Source of the DNA: Sulfurimonas denitrificans DSM 1251
GTDB taxonomy: Bacteria > Campylobacterota > Campylobacteria > Campylobacterales > Sulfurimonadaceae
NCBI RefSeq assembly: GCF_000012965.1
Contig: NC_007575.1
Location: 1,302,001 to 1,366,000 of the forward strand
Reading direction: 5' to 3'
Length of the DNA: 64,000 nucleotides
Shown piece after piece: positions 26,287 through 34,855 of this stretch. The notes beneath the pieces were generated by a model, which saw nothing but the letters and a program-made list of their open reading frames with translations, had not been told where the DNA came from and made no database searches. Numbering within the stretch: position 1 is the first letter of the stretch; every line of letters starts with the position of its first letter. A program made the position numbers and the translations under genes.

Positions 26287-28098
26287 CTAACCTAATACTG
26301 CTACGACTTGACCTTCAACTACTTTATCATTTGTAGCAACATTAATAGACTTAACAACACCACCTTTTGGTGCTACTATATCTATCTCCATTTTCATAGA
26401 TTCTAAAATTAAAATCACATCACCTTCATTTACACTTTGACCTGGATTAGCAACTATTTTCCATACACTTCCAGGGAGAAGCGCTTTAATGTCAAGTTGA
26501 GTTCCTGAAGTTGTAACAACTTTTGGCTTTGATGGCTCAACGCTCTCGCCATTTACTTCAGTCACTTGAATATTAACATCGCCCTCAGCAACTTGAACAC
26601 TAAACTTTTGACCATCTACTACTACTGTATAATTTCCACTTCCCATACTTGAACTCCCTTGTGATTTATTTTCTTCTTCTTTTTTCATAGTTGATATTTT
26701 ACGAACACTTAACTCGCCATCGCCTTTTAAAAATGCGATACCTTTGTCATGACATGCAGCAGCGATAAAAATATTTTCTTCTGTAATCTCAATATTCTCT
26801 TCTTTTAGTCTATTTATCCAAGTAGCCAAAGATTTGCTCTCATCAGCATTTGCTAAATCTAGGGCTTTCTCTGTTGTTGGGGCTAAACCTAACTTCTCAG
26901 AAGCAATTCTAACAACTTCAGGGTCTGGAGCAACTGGAGTTTTTCCAAAATACCCAAGAACCATTTTTCCATAGCCTGGAGCTATTGCATTCCAAGGACC
27001 TTGCATTACATTGTTAAGTGCTTGTTGAAAATAAAATTGTGAAACTGGGGTAACAGATGTTCCATACCCACCCTTCTCTACAACTTCAGTCATAGCAGCA
27101 ATCACCTCTGGGAACTTATCCATAATGCCATTATCACGCATCATTTGAGTATTTGCAGTAAGTGCACCGCCTGGCATGGGAGAAAATGGAATAATAGGAG
27201 AAACCATTGTAGCCTCAGGAGGCATAAAATAGTCAGATAGGCAGTTTTGAAGCTCTTTTTCGTATGATAAAACCTTACTTATCTCTAATCCACCAAGGTC
27301 ATAGTTCATTCCTTTTGTAGCATGGAGCATTGTAAGTATATCTGGCTGACTAGTTCCACCGCTAACAGGAGCTGCTGCCATATCTATACCATCAACTCCT
27401 GCCTCAAGAGCAGCCATATAAGCAGCCACCGAGACACCAGCTGTCTCATGAGTATGTAGTCTTAAATGTGTTCCCTCAGGAATAAGACGTCTTGCCATTT
27501 GTATAGTTTCAAACACTTTTTGGGGGTTTGATGTTCCAGATGCATCTTTAAAACAGATACTAGTATATGGAATTTCACTATCTAAAATTTCACGAAGAGT
27601 TTTTTCATAAAATTCAACAGTATGTGCGCCAAAGCATCCAGGAGGCAAATCCATCATGGTAACAACTACTTCATGTTTTAGTCCATGATGAGTAATTCTC
27701 TCTCCTGAGTATTTTAAATTTTCCACATCATTTAGTGCATCAAAATTTCTAATTGTTGTTGTACCATGTTTTTTAAACATCTTTGCATGTAAGTCTATAA
27801 GCTCTTTTGAACCTGTATCTAACATAACTGTATTTACACCACGTGCCAATGTTTGAAGGTTGGCATCTGGCCCTACAATCTTACGAAACCTATCCATCAT
27901 CTCAAACGCATCTTCTCTTAGATAGAAGTATAGTGATTGAAATCTAGCGCCACCAGCGAACTCAAAGTGAGTTATTCCAGCAGTCTTTGCCGCTTCTACA
28001 GCTGGAAAAAAATCGTCCATTAATACACGACCACCAAAGACAGATTGGAAACCATCCCTAAATGTCGTATCCATTACATCTATAAATTTCTTAGCCAT
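26287..28098 (-). CDS. oadA: oxaloacetate decarboxylase alpha subunit / pyruvate carboxylase subunit B
   Basis: The 603-residue protein has an N-terminal carboxyltransferase barrel ([15 protein letters not shown], with metal-site residues including HTHETAG) and a C-terminal biotinyl domain with the biotin lysine K569 in ESMKMEI. A flexible linker (about residues 465-480, rich in Ser, Gly and Asn) joins them. The subunit moves CO2 from a keto acid to biotin; paired with oadB and oadG it forms a sodium pump. The same protein can act as pyruvate carboxylase subunit B with a separate biotin carboxylase, which is not in this window. Confidence 0.93.
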   Translation of the reverse strand: MAKKFIDVMDTTFRDGFQSVFGGRVLMDDFFPAVEAAKTAGITHFEFAGGARFQSLYFYLREDAFEMMDRFRKIVGPDANLQTLARGVNTVMLDTGSKELIDLHAKMFKKHGTTTIRNFDALNDVENLKYSGERITHHGLKHEVVVTMMDLPPGCFGAHTVEFYEKTLREILDSEIPYTSICFKDASGTSNPQKVFETIQMARRLIPEGTHLRLHTHETAGVSVAAYMAALEAGVDGIDMAAAPVSGGTSQPDILTMLHATKGMNYDLGGLEISKVLSYEKELQNCLSDYFMPPEATMVSPIIPFSPMPGGALTANTQMMRDNGIMDKFPEVIAAMTEVVEKGGYGTSVTPVSQFYFQQALNNVMQGPWNAIAPGYGKMVLGYFGKTPVAPDPEVVRIASEKLGLAPTTEKALDLANADESKSLATWINRLKEENIEITEENIFIAAACHDKGIAFLKGDGELSVRKISTMKKEEENKSQGSSSMGSGNYTVVVDGQKFSVQVAEGDVNIQVTEVNGESVEPSKPKVVTTSGTQLDIKALLPGSVWKIVANPGQSVNEGDVILILESMKMEIDIVAPKGGVVKSINVATNDKVVEGQVVAVLG

Positions 28099-28106
28099 TA
28101 TATTCC

Positions 28107-28346
28107 TTAACTTTCTCTGTGGTGTTTAATTGCAGCCGTAATGGCCGCAACTACTTTTTGCTGTTGGTTGTTATTTTGAGTATTTTTAGATGAAGAGCCT
28201 TCTATAGGCCTAACTTCAGGGAAAAATTTATTAATCGTTTTTGACATAACACCTATGAAAAATATCATAACTGCAAGAAATAAAAATACAGCTCCCATTC
28301 CAAGACCCATAAATTTAACGCCCTCTAATACAAGGTTGGTTTCCAT
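28107..28346 (-). CDS. oadG: oxaloacetate decarboxylase gamma subunit
   Basis: A 79-residue protein with one N-terminal transmembrane helix (about residues 10-34, VKFMGLGMGAVFLFLAVMIF) and a polar tail containing Gln/Asn-rich sequence and ending KHHRES. OadG anchors the alpha subunit to the membrane and its C-terminal histidines bind zinc; the His-His pair fits. It is the first gene of the oad operon, 8 bases before oadA. Confidence 0.88.
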   Translation of the reverse strand: METNLVLEGVKFMGLGMGAVFLFLAVMIFFIGVMSKTINKFFPEVRPIEGSSSKNTQNNNQQQKVVAAITAAIKHHRES

Positions 28347-28458
28347 GTAATTTCCCTTTTAAACAAGTTTCGCGCCATTGTATAACATCAAAGTTTAAAA
28401 AGAGTTTGCGATTACTTTTTAAATTTGAACAAATAACCAAGTTGTTACTTTTAGATTA

Positions 28459-28464
28459 TATAAT
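28459..28464 (+). promoter_or_regulatory. -10 element for the DUF3817 gene
   Basis: A perfect TATAAT lies 34 bases before the ATG at 28499, in the 152-base divergent region between oadG and the DUF3817 gene. A GGGATAAAG ribosome site follows. No clear -35 is seen, as is usual in Campylobacterota. Confidence 0.55.
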
Positions 28465-28498
28465 CCACAAATCAATAAATTATATACTGGGATAAAGT

Positions 28499-28789
28499 AT
28501 GAAAAATAAGAGTGTTGTTAGATTTGGGCAGATAAATACAATTGAGGGATACTCTTATTTGGTACTTGTGTTTATTGCAATGCCCATGAAGTATATTTTT
28601 GGAATTCCCGTAGCTGTAAAAGTAGTTGGAATGATTCATGGAATACTTTTTATAATATTTTGTCTTCTTTTAATTAAAGCGTGGCAAGAGACAAAATGGT
28701 CCCATAAAGAGAATTTAATATTTTTTATTGCATCTCTTATTCCATTTGGAACATTTTTTACAAAAAATAGAATAAAAACTTATGAATAA
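28499..28789 (+). CDS. DUF3817-like small integral membrane protein
   Basis: A 96-residue protein with three hydrophobic segments (about residues 17-36, 39-60 and 73-90). GQINTIEGYSYLVLVFIAMPMKY and VGMIHGILFIIF match the DUF3817 pattern (GxxEGxSYLxLLxxAMPLKY; GxxHGxLFxxY). No function is established for the family. It reads with the two small membrane genes that follow. Confidence 0.8.
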   Translation: MKNKSVVRFGQINTIEGYSYLVLVFIAMPMKYIFGIPVAVKVVGMIHGILFIIFCLLLIKAWQETKWSHKENLIFFIASLIPFGTFFTKNRIKTYE

Positions 28790-28853
28790 AAAAGTTTTAT
28801 TTAGTTAGAATATTTTTAAATTTTAAAAGCAAAATATATGATTGGAGAAGACT

Positions 28854-29162
28854 ATGATTGCTGGAATGCATGAACAAGATTTTATGGCTTACATGATATT
28901 TGGATTAGTTTTAAATTTTATGTTTTCAATACTCTTTGGGTTATATCTTAGCAAAAACATAGGTATGCAGGAGATGCTTACCTCAAAGGGTGACAAAGAG
29001 CAATCTCTCTTAGTTAGTTTATCTCTTTTTATACCTTTTGCAAAAATGGTCATAACACTCTACAGAGTTGCTATTTTGCAAATTTTCTTTTTAAACAAAG
29101 GTTATTCACACAAAGAGTTTTGGATTTATATTACTTCAAATAACCTAAATAAAGTAGATTAG
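28854..29162 (+). CDS. small membrane protein, unknown
   Basis: About 102 residues from the ATG at 28854, which has GGAG at the right distance; an in-frame TTG at 28842 would add four residues. There are two hydrophobic segments (about residues 10-32 and 54-78). I do not recognise the family. It lies between the DUF3817 gene and another small membrane gene, all on the same strand. Confidence 0.6.
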   Translation: MIAGMHEQDFMAYMIFGLVLNFMFSILFGLYLSKNIGMQEMLTSKGDKEQSLLVSLSLFIPFAKMVITLYRVAILQIFFLNKGYSHKEFWIYITSNNLNKVD

Positions 29163-29168
29163 ATTTTT

Positions 29169-29336
29169 ATGAATGAGCATAAACTAAAAGTAGTTCTTAT
29201 GCTCTTAGTAGGTGTGATATTCTCTTTTATATTTATCATACTTGCCTTTGTCTTACCCACAAAAACAAATGAAATAACAATAATAAAAAAACCATCTAAT
29301 TTATTAGAAGAAGTTTCAAAAGCAATTAGAGATTAA
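29169..29336 (+). CDS. 55-residue single-pass membrane protein, unknown
   Basis: This short gene encodes MNEHKLKVVLMLLVGVIFSF followed by further hydrophobic residues, FVLPTKTNE and a polar tail LLEEVSKAIRD. One transmembrane helix spans about residues 7-29. It begins 6 bases after the previous gene and its stop overlaps the stop of the convergent gene at 29333. No strong Shine-Dalgarno is visible. The open frame, clear topology and packing support it as real. Confidence 0.5.
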   Translation: MNEHKLKVVLMLLVGVIFSFIFIILAFVLPTKTNEITIIKKPSNLLEEVSKAIRD

Positions 29337-29839
29337 AGAGTCTCTTTAATGGCGATAAGTTTTAATGTTTCGTATGCACAAAGAGGATTTAGCTTTGTTG
29401 CAGAAATTTCTAAAGCTTTAGCATAAAGCCTTAAATAATCTAGATTTTCTTCTACTACTATCTTCTCAAGAAATTTTTGAGCATCTTTTATACGTAAATT
29501 TTTTACAACACCTAAATTTTTATGTGCTAAATCTCTAATTTTGGAGTAATTTAAATTTTTTTTATCTACCGAGTCTTTTTTTAATTCATCTATATATTTG
29601 TAAAATAGAATTTTTGATTTTAAAATTTCTACAATATAATCTTCTATAAGCTCAAGGATAATATCCTCCTCTAAAGAGAGTTCTTCAACCGCTTCTTTTA
29701 TCTCATATTTATAGTTTAAAACATCTAAATGTATAAAATTTTTCTCTATAAATATATCTCCATTTTTTATCATAATATCTATTTTATTACGTAAATGAGC
29801 ATTTTGTGGAACTCTTTTTTCGGTAAACTTATAATTCAT
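29333..29839 (-). CDS. hypothetical protein, helical, unknown function
   Basis: A 168-residue, charged, probably all-helical soluble protein (for example EDIILELIEDYIVEILKSKILFYKYIDEL). There is no signal peptide, cysteine motif or recognisable enzymatic signature. It lies downstream of htpG on the same strand, separated by a strong htpG terminator, so it probably has its own promoter. I do not recognise it. Confidence 0.65.
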   Translation of the reverse strand: MNYKFTEKRVPQNAHLRNKIDIMIKNGDIFIEKNFIHLDVLNYKYEIKEAVEELSLEEDIILELIEDYIVEILKSKILFYKYIDELKKDSVDKKNLNYSKIRDLAHKNLGVVKNLRIKDAQKFLEKIVVEENLDYLRLYAKALEISATKLNPLCAYETLKLIAIKETL

Positions 29840-29904
29840 AAAGAGAAAATATCATATTTCATTATTTTGTAGTTTTAAAGGTAGATAAAAAAATGTAAAT
29901 GGGG

Positions 29905-29929
29905 TATGAGTGCTACAAAAGCACTCATA
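29905..29929 (-). terminator. terminator of htpG
   Basis: A perfect 10-bp stem, TATGAGTGCT (29905-29914) with AGCACTCATA (29920-29929), loop of 5 bases, 10 bases after the htpG stop. On the minus strand a run of seven T follows about 13 bases later, so it is a likely but not textbook intrinsic terminator. Confidence 0.7.
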
Positions 29930-29938
29930 TAAAATAAC

Positions 29939-31831
29939 TTATATTGCTTTGGCAATAACTCTGTTTAATCTTAAAACAAATCCAGCTGTATCTTCTAGTT
30001 GAACTCCATCAAAGAGTTTTGCTTGATCTAAAAGCAGGTGAGCTGCATCATTTATTAAGTTTATATCAGCAGAATTTTTTAGTTTTATAATTAGCTCATG
30101 CTTAGGATTTATCTGAAGAATAGGAGCTGGAGCTGGAGTATCACCACTTTGTCCCATCTGCTTCATAATCTGCGCCATCATAAATGCAGGATCTTCTTTG
30201 TCCTCTTTTAATTTGACAGGTGAATCAACTAAATCAAATGTAACTTCAACACTTTTGACACTATCTCCTAAAGACTCTTTTAGCTCTTTTGTAAGTCCTT
30301 CAAACTCTTTTGAACTCTTCTCTTGAGCTTTTTTGTCATTCTCATTTTCTTCAAACTTTACATCGTTTACATGTATTAGTTTATACTCTTTGTACTCTGT
30401 AACCATTGGGAAAATTATTGTGTCTATCTCTTCATTTAAAACTAAAACATTTATACCACGAGATTTAAATCTCTCTAATGCTGGTGAGCTTTTAAGCATT
30501 GAGAGGGAAGTTTTTCCAGTTATATAATAAATCTCTTTTTTTGTCTCATCAACATTTTTTATAAACTCCTCAATCATAATTTTTTCATCAGAGTTTATAG
30601 TGTTGAATTTTAGAAGTTCTAAAATATTCTCACGATTGCCATAGTCACTATATAGTCCCTCTTTTAAAACATTACCAAATTGTGTAAAGAAGTCATCATA
30701 TTTTTTAGCATCTCTCTTTGCCATCTTTGCTAGTTCTGAGAGAACTTTTTTTACAGAAGCATTTTTAATTTTTGCCATAACTGCATTTGATTGTAAAATC
30801 TCACGGGAGACGTTTAGAGGCAAATCTTTTGAGTCAATTACACCACGTAAAAATCTCAAATATGTCGGCATGAGCTCTTTTTCATCATCAGTAATAAACA
30901 CACGATTGATGTAGAGTTTGATACCAGTTTGATAATCAACTCTATACATATCCATAGGTGCTTTAGATGGAATATAAAATAGTGTCGTGTACTCTATAGC
31001 GCCCTCTGCTTTGTTGTGCATCCAAGCGAGTGGTTCTTCTGATGAGTGCGCAATTGAACTATAAAAATCTTTATACTCCTCATCACTTATCTCATTTTTT
31101 GAAATAGTCCAAAGAGCGTTGGCACGATTTATTTGAATATTTTCAACTTCATTTCTTGAAGGCTCTATCTCTTTACCATCTTCATCTTTTTTCGCAGGAA
31201 TAAATTTATCTTTATCCATAAAGATTGCAAAAGGAATGTGGTTTGAGTATTTTTTTATAATACCCTCAATTCTATAACTATCCAAAAACTCACTCTCATC
31301 ATCATTTAGGTGCATAACTATCGTTGTGCCATGAGACTCTCTAGTAGTTTTTTCTATCTCAAATTCACCATCACCCTTGCTAATCCAAAGATATGCTTGT
31401 TCAGTAGCAGCTTTTTTTGTTGTAACTTCAACTTTGTGTGCAACCATAAAAGAAGCATAGAAACCAACTCCAAACTGACCAATAAGATGAGAATCCTTCT
31501 TTTGATCTCCACTTAAATTTTCTAAAAATGCTTTTGTACCAGATTTAGCAATCGTTCCTAGATTGTTCATCAAATCTTCTTCATTCATGCCAATACCGCT
31601 ATCTTTGATAGTTAAAGTTTTAGCTTCTTTATCTGCAATAATATCGATACGAGGAGAAAAATTTACTCCTTTGTACTCATCATTTGTCAATACTAACATA
31701 TTTAACTTATCAAGAGCATCTGACGCATTTGAAACAAGCTCACGAATAAATATCTCTTTATTTGAATATAGCGAGTGAATCATAAGGTTTAGTATCTGAT
31801 TTGCTTCGGTTTGAAATTGATGTTTTGCCAT
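29939..31831 (-). CDS. htpG: HSP90-family chaperone HtpG
   Basis: The 630-residue cytosolic chaperone has the GHKL ATPase N-domain (NKEIFIRELVSNASDALDKL, DSGIGMN, GTIAKSGTKAFL, QFGVGFYASFMVA), the middle domain (RVFITDDEKELMPTYLRFLRGVIDSKDLPLNVSREILQ in segments) and the C-terminal dimer domain. Length matches bacterial HtpG. It refolds client proteins under stress. The upstream region to the universal stress protein gene (31832-32109, divergent) holds no CIRCE-like element that I can see. Confidence 0.97.
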   Translation of the reverse strand: MAKHQFQTEANQILNLMIHSLYSNKEIFIRELVSNASDALDKLNMLVLTNDEYKGVNFSPRIDIIADKEAKTLTIKDSGIGMNEEDLMNNLGTIAKSGTKAFLENLSGDQKKDSHLIGQFGVGFYASFMVAHKVEVTTKKAATEQAYLWISKGDGEFEIEKTTRESHGTTIVMHLNDDESEFLDSYRIEGIIKKYSNHIPFAIFMDKDKFIPAKKDEDGKEIEPSRNEVENIQINRANALWTISKNEISDEEYKDFYSSIAHSSEEPLAWMHNKAEGAIEYTTLFYIPSKAPMDMYRVDYQTGIKLYINRVFITDDEKELMPTYLRFLRGVIDSKDLPLNVSREILQSNAVMAKIKNASVKKVLSELAKMAKRDAKKYDDFFTQFGNVLKEGLYSDYGNRENILELLKFNTINSDEKIMIEEFIKNVDETKKEIYYITGKTSLSMLKSSPALERFKSRGINVLVLNEEIDTIIFPMVTEYKEYKLIHVNDVKFEENENDKKAQEKSSKEFEGLTKELKESLGDSVKSVEVTFDLVDSPVKLKEDKEDPAFMMAQIMKQMGQSGDTPAPAPILQINPKHELIIKLKNSADINLINDAAHLLLDQAKLFDGVQLEDTAGFVLRLNRVIAKAI

Positions 31832-32027
31832 CTTTTAAATCCTTTTAGTTAATAGTTTGAGAAATAGTATCAAAAAAAAGTTAATAAATACAAATCAAAT
31901 CAAGAAACCTTAGTCTATATGACTAAAGAATATTTACTTTATATTAAATAACTTATAATTTTTATTTTTAAATCCTTTTTTATACTCAAATAAAGCCTCT
32001 ATAAGTTCAAAGATAATTTAAATGAGT

Positions 32028-32033
32028 TATAAT
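32028..32033 (+). promoter_or_regulatory. -10 element for the universal stress protein gene
   Basis: A perfect TATAAT, 76 bases before the ATG at 32110, in the 278-base divergent gap after htpG. A second -10-like TATACT lies about 20 bases further on. The gene itself has a good AGGAG ribosome site. The rest of the gap is AT-rich and contains a small hairpin (TTAGTC 31910-31915 with GACTAA 31921-31926). Confidence 0.45.
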
Positions 32034-32109
32034 CACACGATATAGCTTTTATACTGTTTGTATTTAAAGATGGTATGTACGCAAAAGATTATTTAAATTA
32101 GGAGTTATT

Positions 32110-32937
32110 ATGAAAAAATTTACGGTACTTGTCGCGATTGACTTCTCAAAAAGTAGTTATGTTGTTTTAGAGAAAGCACTTAGCTTTACAAATCAAATGG
32201 ATGGTGAATTACATGTAGTGCATGTAGTTGAGAGCTCATTTTTCTCAAAAAAAATAGATTTAGAGAGTACAAAAAATAGTGGATTTTTAAAACTTAGTGA
32301 AAAATTTAGTTCAATAAAAAAAGAGAACTACCACTGTGTAAGTGGCAAGGTGAAAATTGAAGTTGCAAATACAGCAAATATTTTAAATGCTGACATGGTA
32401 ATAATGGGCAATAGTGGTGAAACAAATTTCTTAGATGCTCTTATCATGGGTTCACACACAAAAGAGATTATAAAACATGCTCAAACTCCTATTTTAATAA
32501 TGAAAAAAGAGCATGAGCTAAAGTATGAAAACATCTTAATACTCACAGATATGTCACAAGAGTCTGCAAAAGCGATTAAATATACAGCTAAGCTTTTTGC
32601 CAACGCTTCTATTACTCTGGTAAATCTGTTTTATATGCCTCTTGGCAGTACAATGAGCCTTTATGGAATGGACCCGCAAAGTCTTGCTACTTATCAACAA
32701 AGTATTCAAGAAGAGTCACAAGGAGAGTTAGAATCATTTTTAGATTCTCTGTCTCTACCGCAAGAGATAGACGTCACAGCATCTTCTATTAAAAGCACTC
32801 TAAGTGCTAAAACATTTAATGAAGAGGTTAAAGGAATAAAACACGACATACTTGTAATCCATGCAACACAAAATGTTAGCTTCTTTGCTTTTGATATTTT
32901 AGAGCAATCTTTAACAGATGTATTTGTTGTAAAGTAA
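32110..32937 (+). CDS. tandem-domain universal stress protein
   Basis: The 275-residue protein contains two Usp folds. The first (about 1-135) has VLVAIDFSKSSYVVLEKAL and the nucleotide-loop region ADMVIMGNSGETNFLDALIMGSHTKEIIKHAQTPILIMKK. The second (about 138-275) has NILILTDMSQESAKAIKYTAKLF and KHDILVIHATQ. The first domain has the G-x2-G-x9-G-(S/T)-like ATP motif in relaxed form, the second lacks it. The role in stress survival is by family only. The following small gene may be cotranscribed. Confidence 0.88.
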   Translation: MKKFTVLVAIDFSKSSYVVLEKALSFTNQMDGELHVVHVVESSFFSKKIDLESTKNSGFLKLSEKFSSIKKENYHCVSGKVKIEVANTANILNADMVIMGNSGETNFLDALIMGSHTKEIIKHAQTPILIMKKEHELKYENILILTDMSQESAKAIKYTAKLFANASITLVNLFYMPLGSTMSLYGMDPQSLATYQQSIQEESQGELESFLDSLSLPQEIDVTASSIKSTLSAKTFNEEVKGIKHDILVIHATQNVSFFAFDILEQSLTDVFVVK

Positions 32938-32949
32938 TTTGGTATTTTT

Positions 32950-33273
32950 TTGTTTCAAGAGGATATTGAAGAGCAGATTGTAGAGCAGATAGAGCCTACT
33001 CCTAGGCTCTATCTTAGGAGATGTAAAATTATAGCGCTGATTTTAAAGCTATTTTTACAATACATGACTATTTTTATATCTGTTGTAGTGTGGTATTTTT
33101 ATGACTTTTTCATAGCTCTTCTTGCACTCGTTTTATCATTTATAATCATGGGCATTGTTCGCTCAAAACTGCGAAACAGTGTCATTCCGCTTAAGCAAAG
33201 AGAGCATCAATACAATGATGAAGCAATAGCCACTTGGTATGCAGCTAAGGCTTTATGTTATGGGGAGATTTAA
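32950..33273 (+). CDS. small membrane protein, unknown
   Basis: A 107-residue protein with an acidic N-terminus (FQEDIEEQIVEQIEPTPRLYLRR), two hydrophobic segments (about residues 27-47 and 51-70) and a polar tail. The start is TTG at 32950; no ATG is available before the first membrane segment. It begins 12 bases after the universal stress protein gene and overlaps the convergent beta-CASP gene by 4 bases. No family is recognised. Confidence 0.6.
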   Translation: MFQEDIEEQIVEQIEPTPRLYLRRCKIIALILKLFLQYMTIFISVVVWYFYDFFIALLALVLSFIIMGIVRSKLRNSVIPLKQREHQYNDEAIATWYAAKALCYGEI

Positions 33274-34667
33274 AGATTTATCTTTACTCCATGTTCAACT
33301 ATTTTTGACTCACACCCTAACTCTTTTTTAATCTCTCTTGAGAAAATCTCCATCTTATCTTCTTCACCATGAATTAAAAAGATATTTTTCAACCCCTCAA
33401 TTGGGCGCACCCAATCAATCAACTCTTTTTGGTCTGCGTGAGCTGAAAATCCGTTGATAGTGTAAATTTTTGCTCTTATGGCTATCTCTTCTCCGTAAAT
33501 TTTAACATGTTTATCTCCATCAACAATGCTTCGTCCTAAAGTTCCTCTAACCTGGTATCCGACAAAAATAATTGCATTTTTTGGACTCCATAATCTATGT
33601 TTTAGATGGTGCATAATACGTCCTCCAGTACACATACCACTTCCTGCTATGATAATAGCACGCTCTTTTACCTTGTTTATTGCAATAGATTGATCGCTTG
33701 AGGTGCTTGTTTTAAGCCAATTAAAAGAGAATGGATCGCCTCCTCTGCCTGGTGTATATATTAGTTCATCACTCAAATATACTGGATAACGGTTATAAAG
33801 TTTTGTTGCTTTAATAGCGAGTGGACTATCTAAATAGATTGAGCATTTTGGCAACTCTCCACTATCGTGCATTACATGTAATAGCCAAAGTATCTCTTGC
33901 GTTCTCTCTAGTGCAAACGATGGAATTATTACATTTCCATTTTTTTTGAGTGTAGTGCGAATTGCCTCTTTAAACTCATCTATACTCTCATCAAGAGACT
34001 TATGTTTACGGTCTCCGTATGTTGATTCTATAAAAAGATAATCAGCCTCATCAACACTATCTGGGTTATCAATGATGAGTCTTTGTGGTGAGCCTAAATC
34101 ACCTGAGAAAACCACTCTTTTTGATTTATTTTTTTCTTGATAATCAATCATAACAAAAGCGCTGCCCAAAATATGTCCAGCATTTCTAAAAGATATTTTT
34201 ATATGGTTTTTTAATTTATGCTCTTCAAAATATTCAAGAGTACACCACTTTTTTTCAAAAACATTTTTTACATCATCTTTAGTATATAAAGGCTCTAAAA
34301 TAGTATCTTCTTCACCTCTTCTTCTAGCTTTTCTTCTTAGGGTTTTATACTCCTCTTGAAGTATATTTGCACTATCTAAGAGCATAACTTTTGCAATATC
34401 TTTTGTTGCTTTTGTTGCAATTATTTTGCCTTTAAAACCATCTTTTATGAGTTTTGGAACTCTTCCTATATGGTCAAGGTGTGCATGTGTTAAAACAAGA
34501 TAGTTGATTTTTGACACATCAAACTCAAAATCATCATAATTTTTATTATTATCTCCATTACCTTGAAACATTCCACAATCAATCAAAATATTAATAGAAC
34601 CTATTTTTACATGATGGCAAGAACCAGTAACAGTTCCTGCCGCCCCATATGATGTAACACTTACCAT
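33270..34667 (-). CDS. beta-CASP metallo-beta-lactamase-fold RNA-processing-like protein
   Basis: The 465-residue protein has the metallo-beta-lactamase motifs THAHLDHIGRVPKL (HxHxDH), HILGSAF and SGDLG, followed by a beta-CASP domain and the RNA-specificity motif GFSAHADQKELIDWV. This is the CPSF-100/YsaJ-like group of nucleases found in bacteria and archaea; RNA cleavage is likely but the substrate is unknown. It differs from RNase J, which is longer and has a C-terminal domain. A strong AAGGAGAG ribosome site supports the start. Confidence 0.9.
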   Translation of the reverse strand: MVSVTSYGAAGTVTGSCHHVKIGSINILIDCGMFQGNGDNNKNYDDFEFDVSKINYLVLTHAHLDHIGRVPKLIKDGFKGKIIATKATKDIAKVMLLDSANILQEEYKTLRRKARRRGEEDTILEPLYTKDDVKNVFEKKWCTLEYFEEHKLKNHIKISFRNAGHILGSAFVMIDYQEKNKSKRVVFSGDLGSPQRLIIDNPDSVDEADYLFIESTYGDRKHKSLDESIDEFKEAIRTTLKKNGNVIIPSFALERTQEILWLLHVMHDSGELPKCSIYLDSPLAIKATKLYNRYPVYLSDELIYTPGRGGDPFSFNWLKTSTSSDQSIAINKVKERAIIIAGSGMCTGGRIMHHLKHRLWSPKNAIIFVGYQVRGTLGRSIVDGDKHVKIYGEEIAIRAKIYTINGFSAHADQKELIDWVRPIEGLKNIFLIHGEEDKMEIFSREIKKELGCESKIVEHGVKINL

Positions 34668-34830
34668 TTAAACTCTCCTTTTTGCCAAAGCAAATACTTT
34701 TTTTATTATATTTAAACTTAGTGTAATTATTGTGAAAAACTAAAAAGAAGTTAGATTGAGCATTTTCAATAAGTCATTATTAACAATAATAGAGATACTA
34801 TTTGCCTTAAATTTTTTTCTTTAAAAGCCC

Positions 34831-34836
34831 TATAAT
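34831..34836 (+). promoter_or_regulatory. -10 element for the ABC-F gene
   Basis: A perfect TATAAT ends 19 bases before the ATG at 34856, so the mRNA leader would be only about 12-13 bases and would keep at most part of the GGAG at 34839-34842. This suggests a near-leaderless message. Confidence 0.5.
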
Positions 34837-34855
34837 TTGGAGTTAATATATATAC

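Noticed and set aside
31832-32109. The htpG/universal stress gap as a CIRCE or HAIR-controlled heat-shock region
   Set aside because: No CIRCE-like inverted repeat is visible; only a 6-bp hairpin and -10-like elements.
33270-34667. Metallo-beta-lactamase-fold protein as a beta-lactamase or RNase J
   Set aside because: The beta-CASP and GFSAHADQ motifs point to the RNA-processing-like group, and the length and lack of a C-terminal domain do not fit RNase J.
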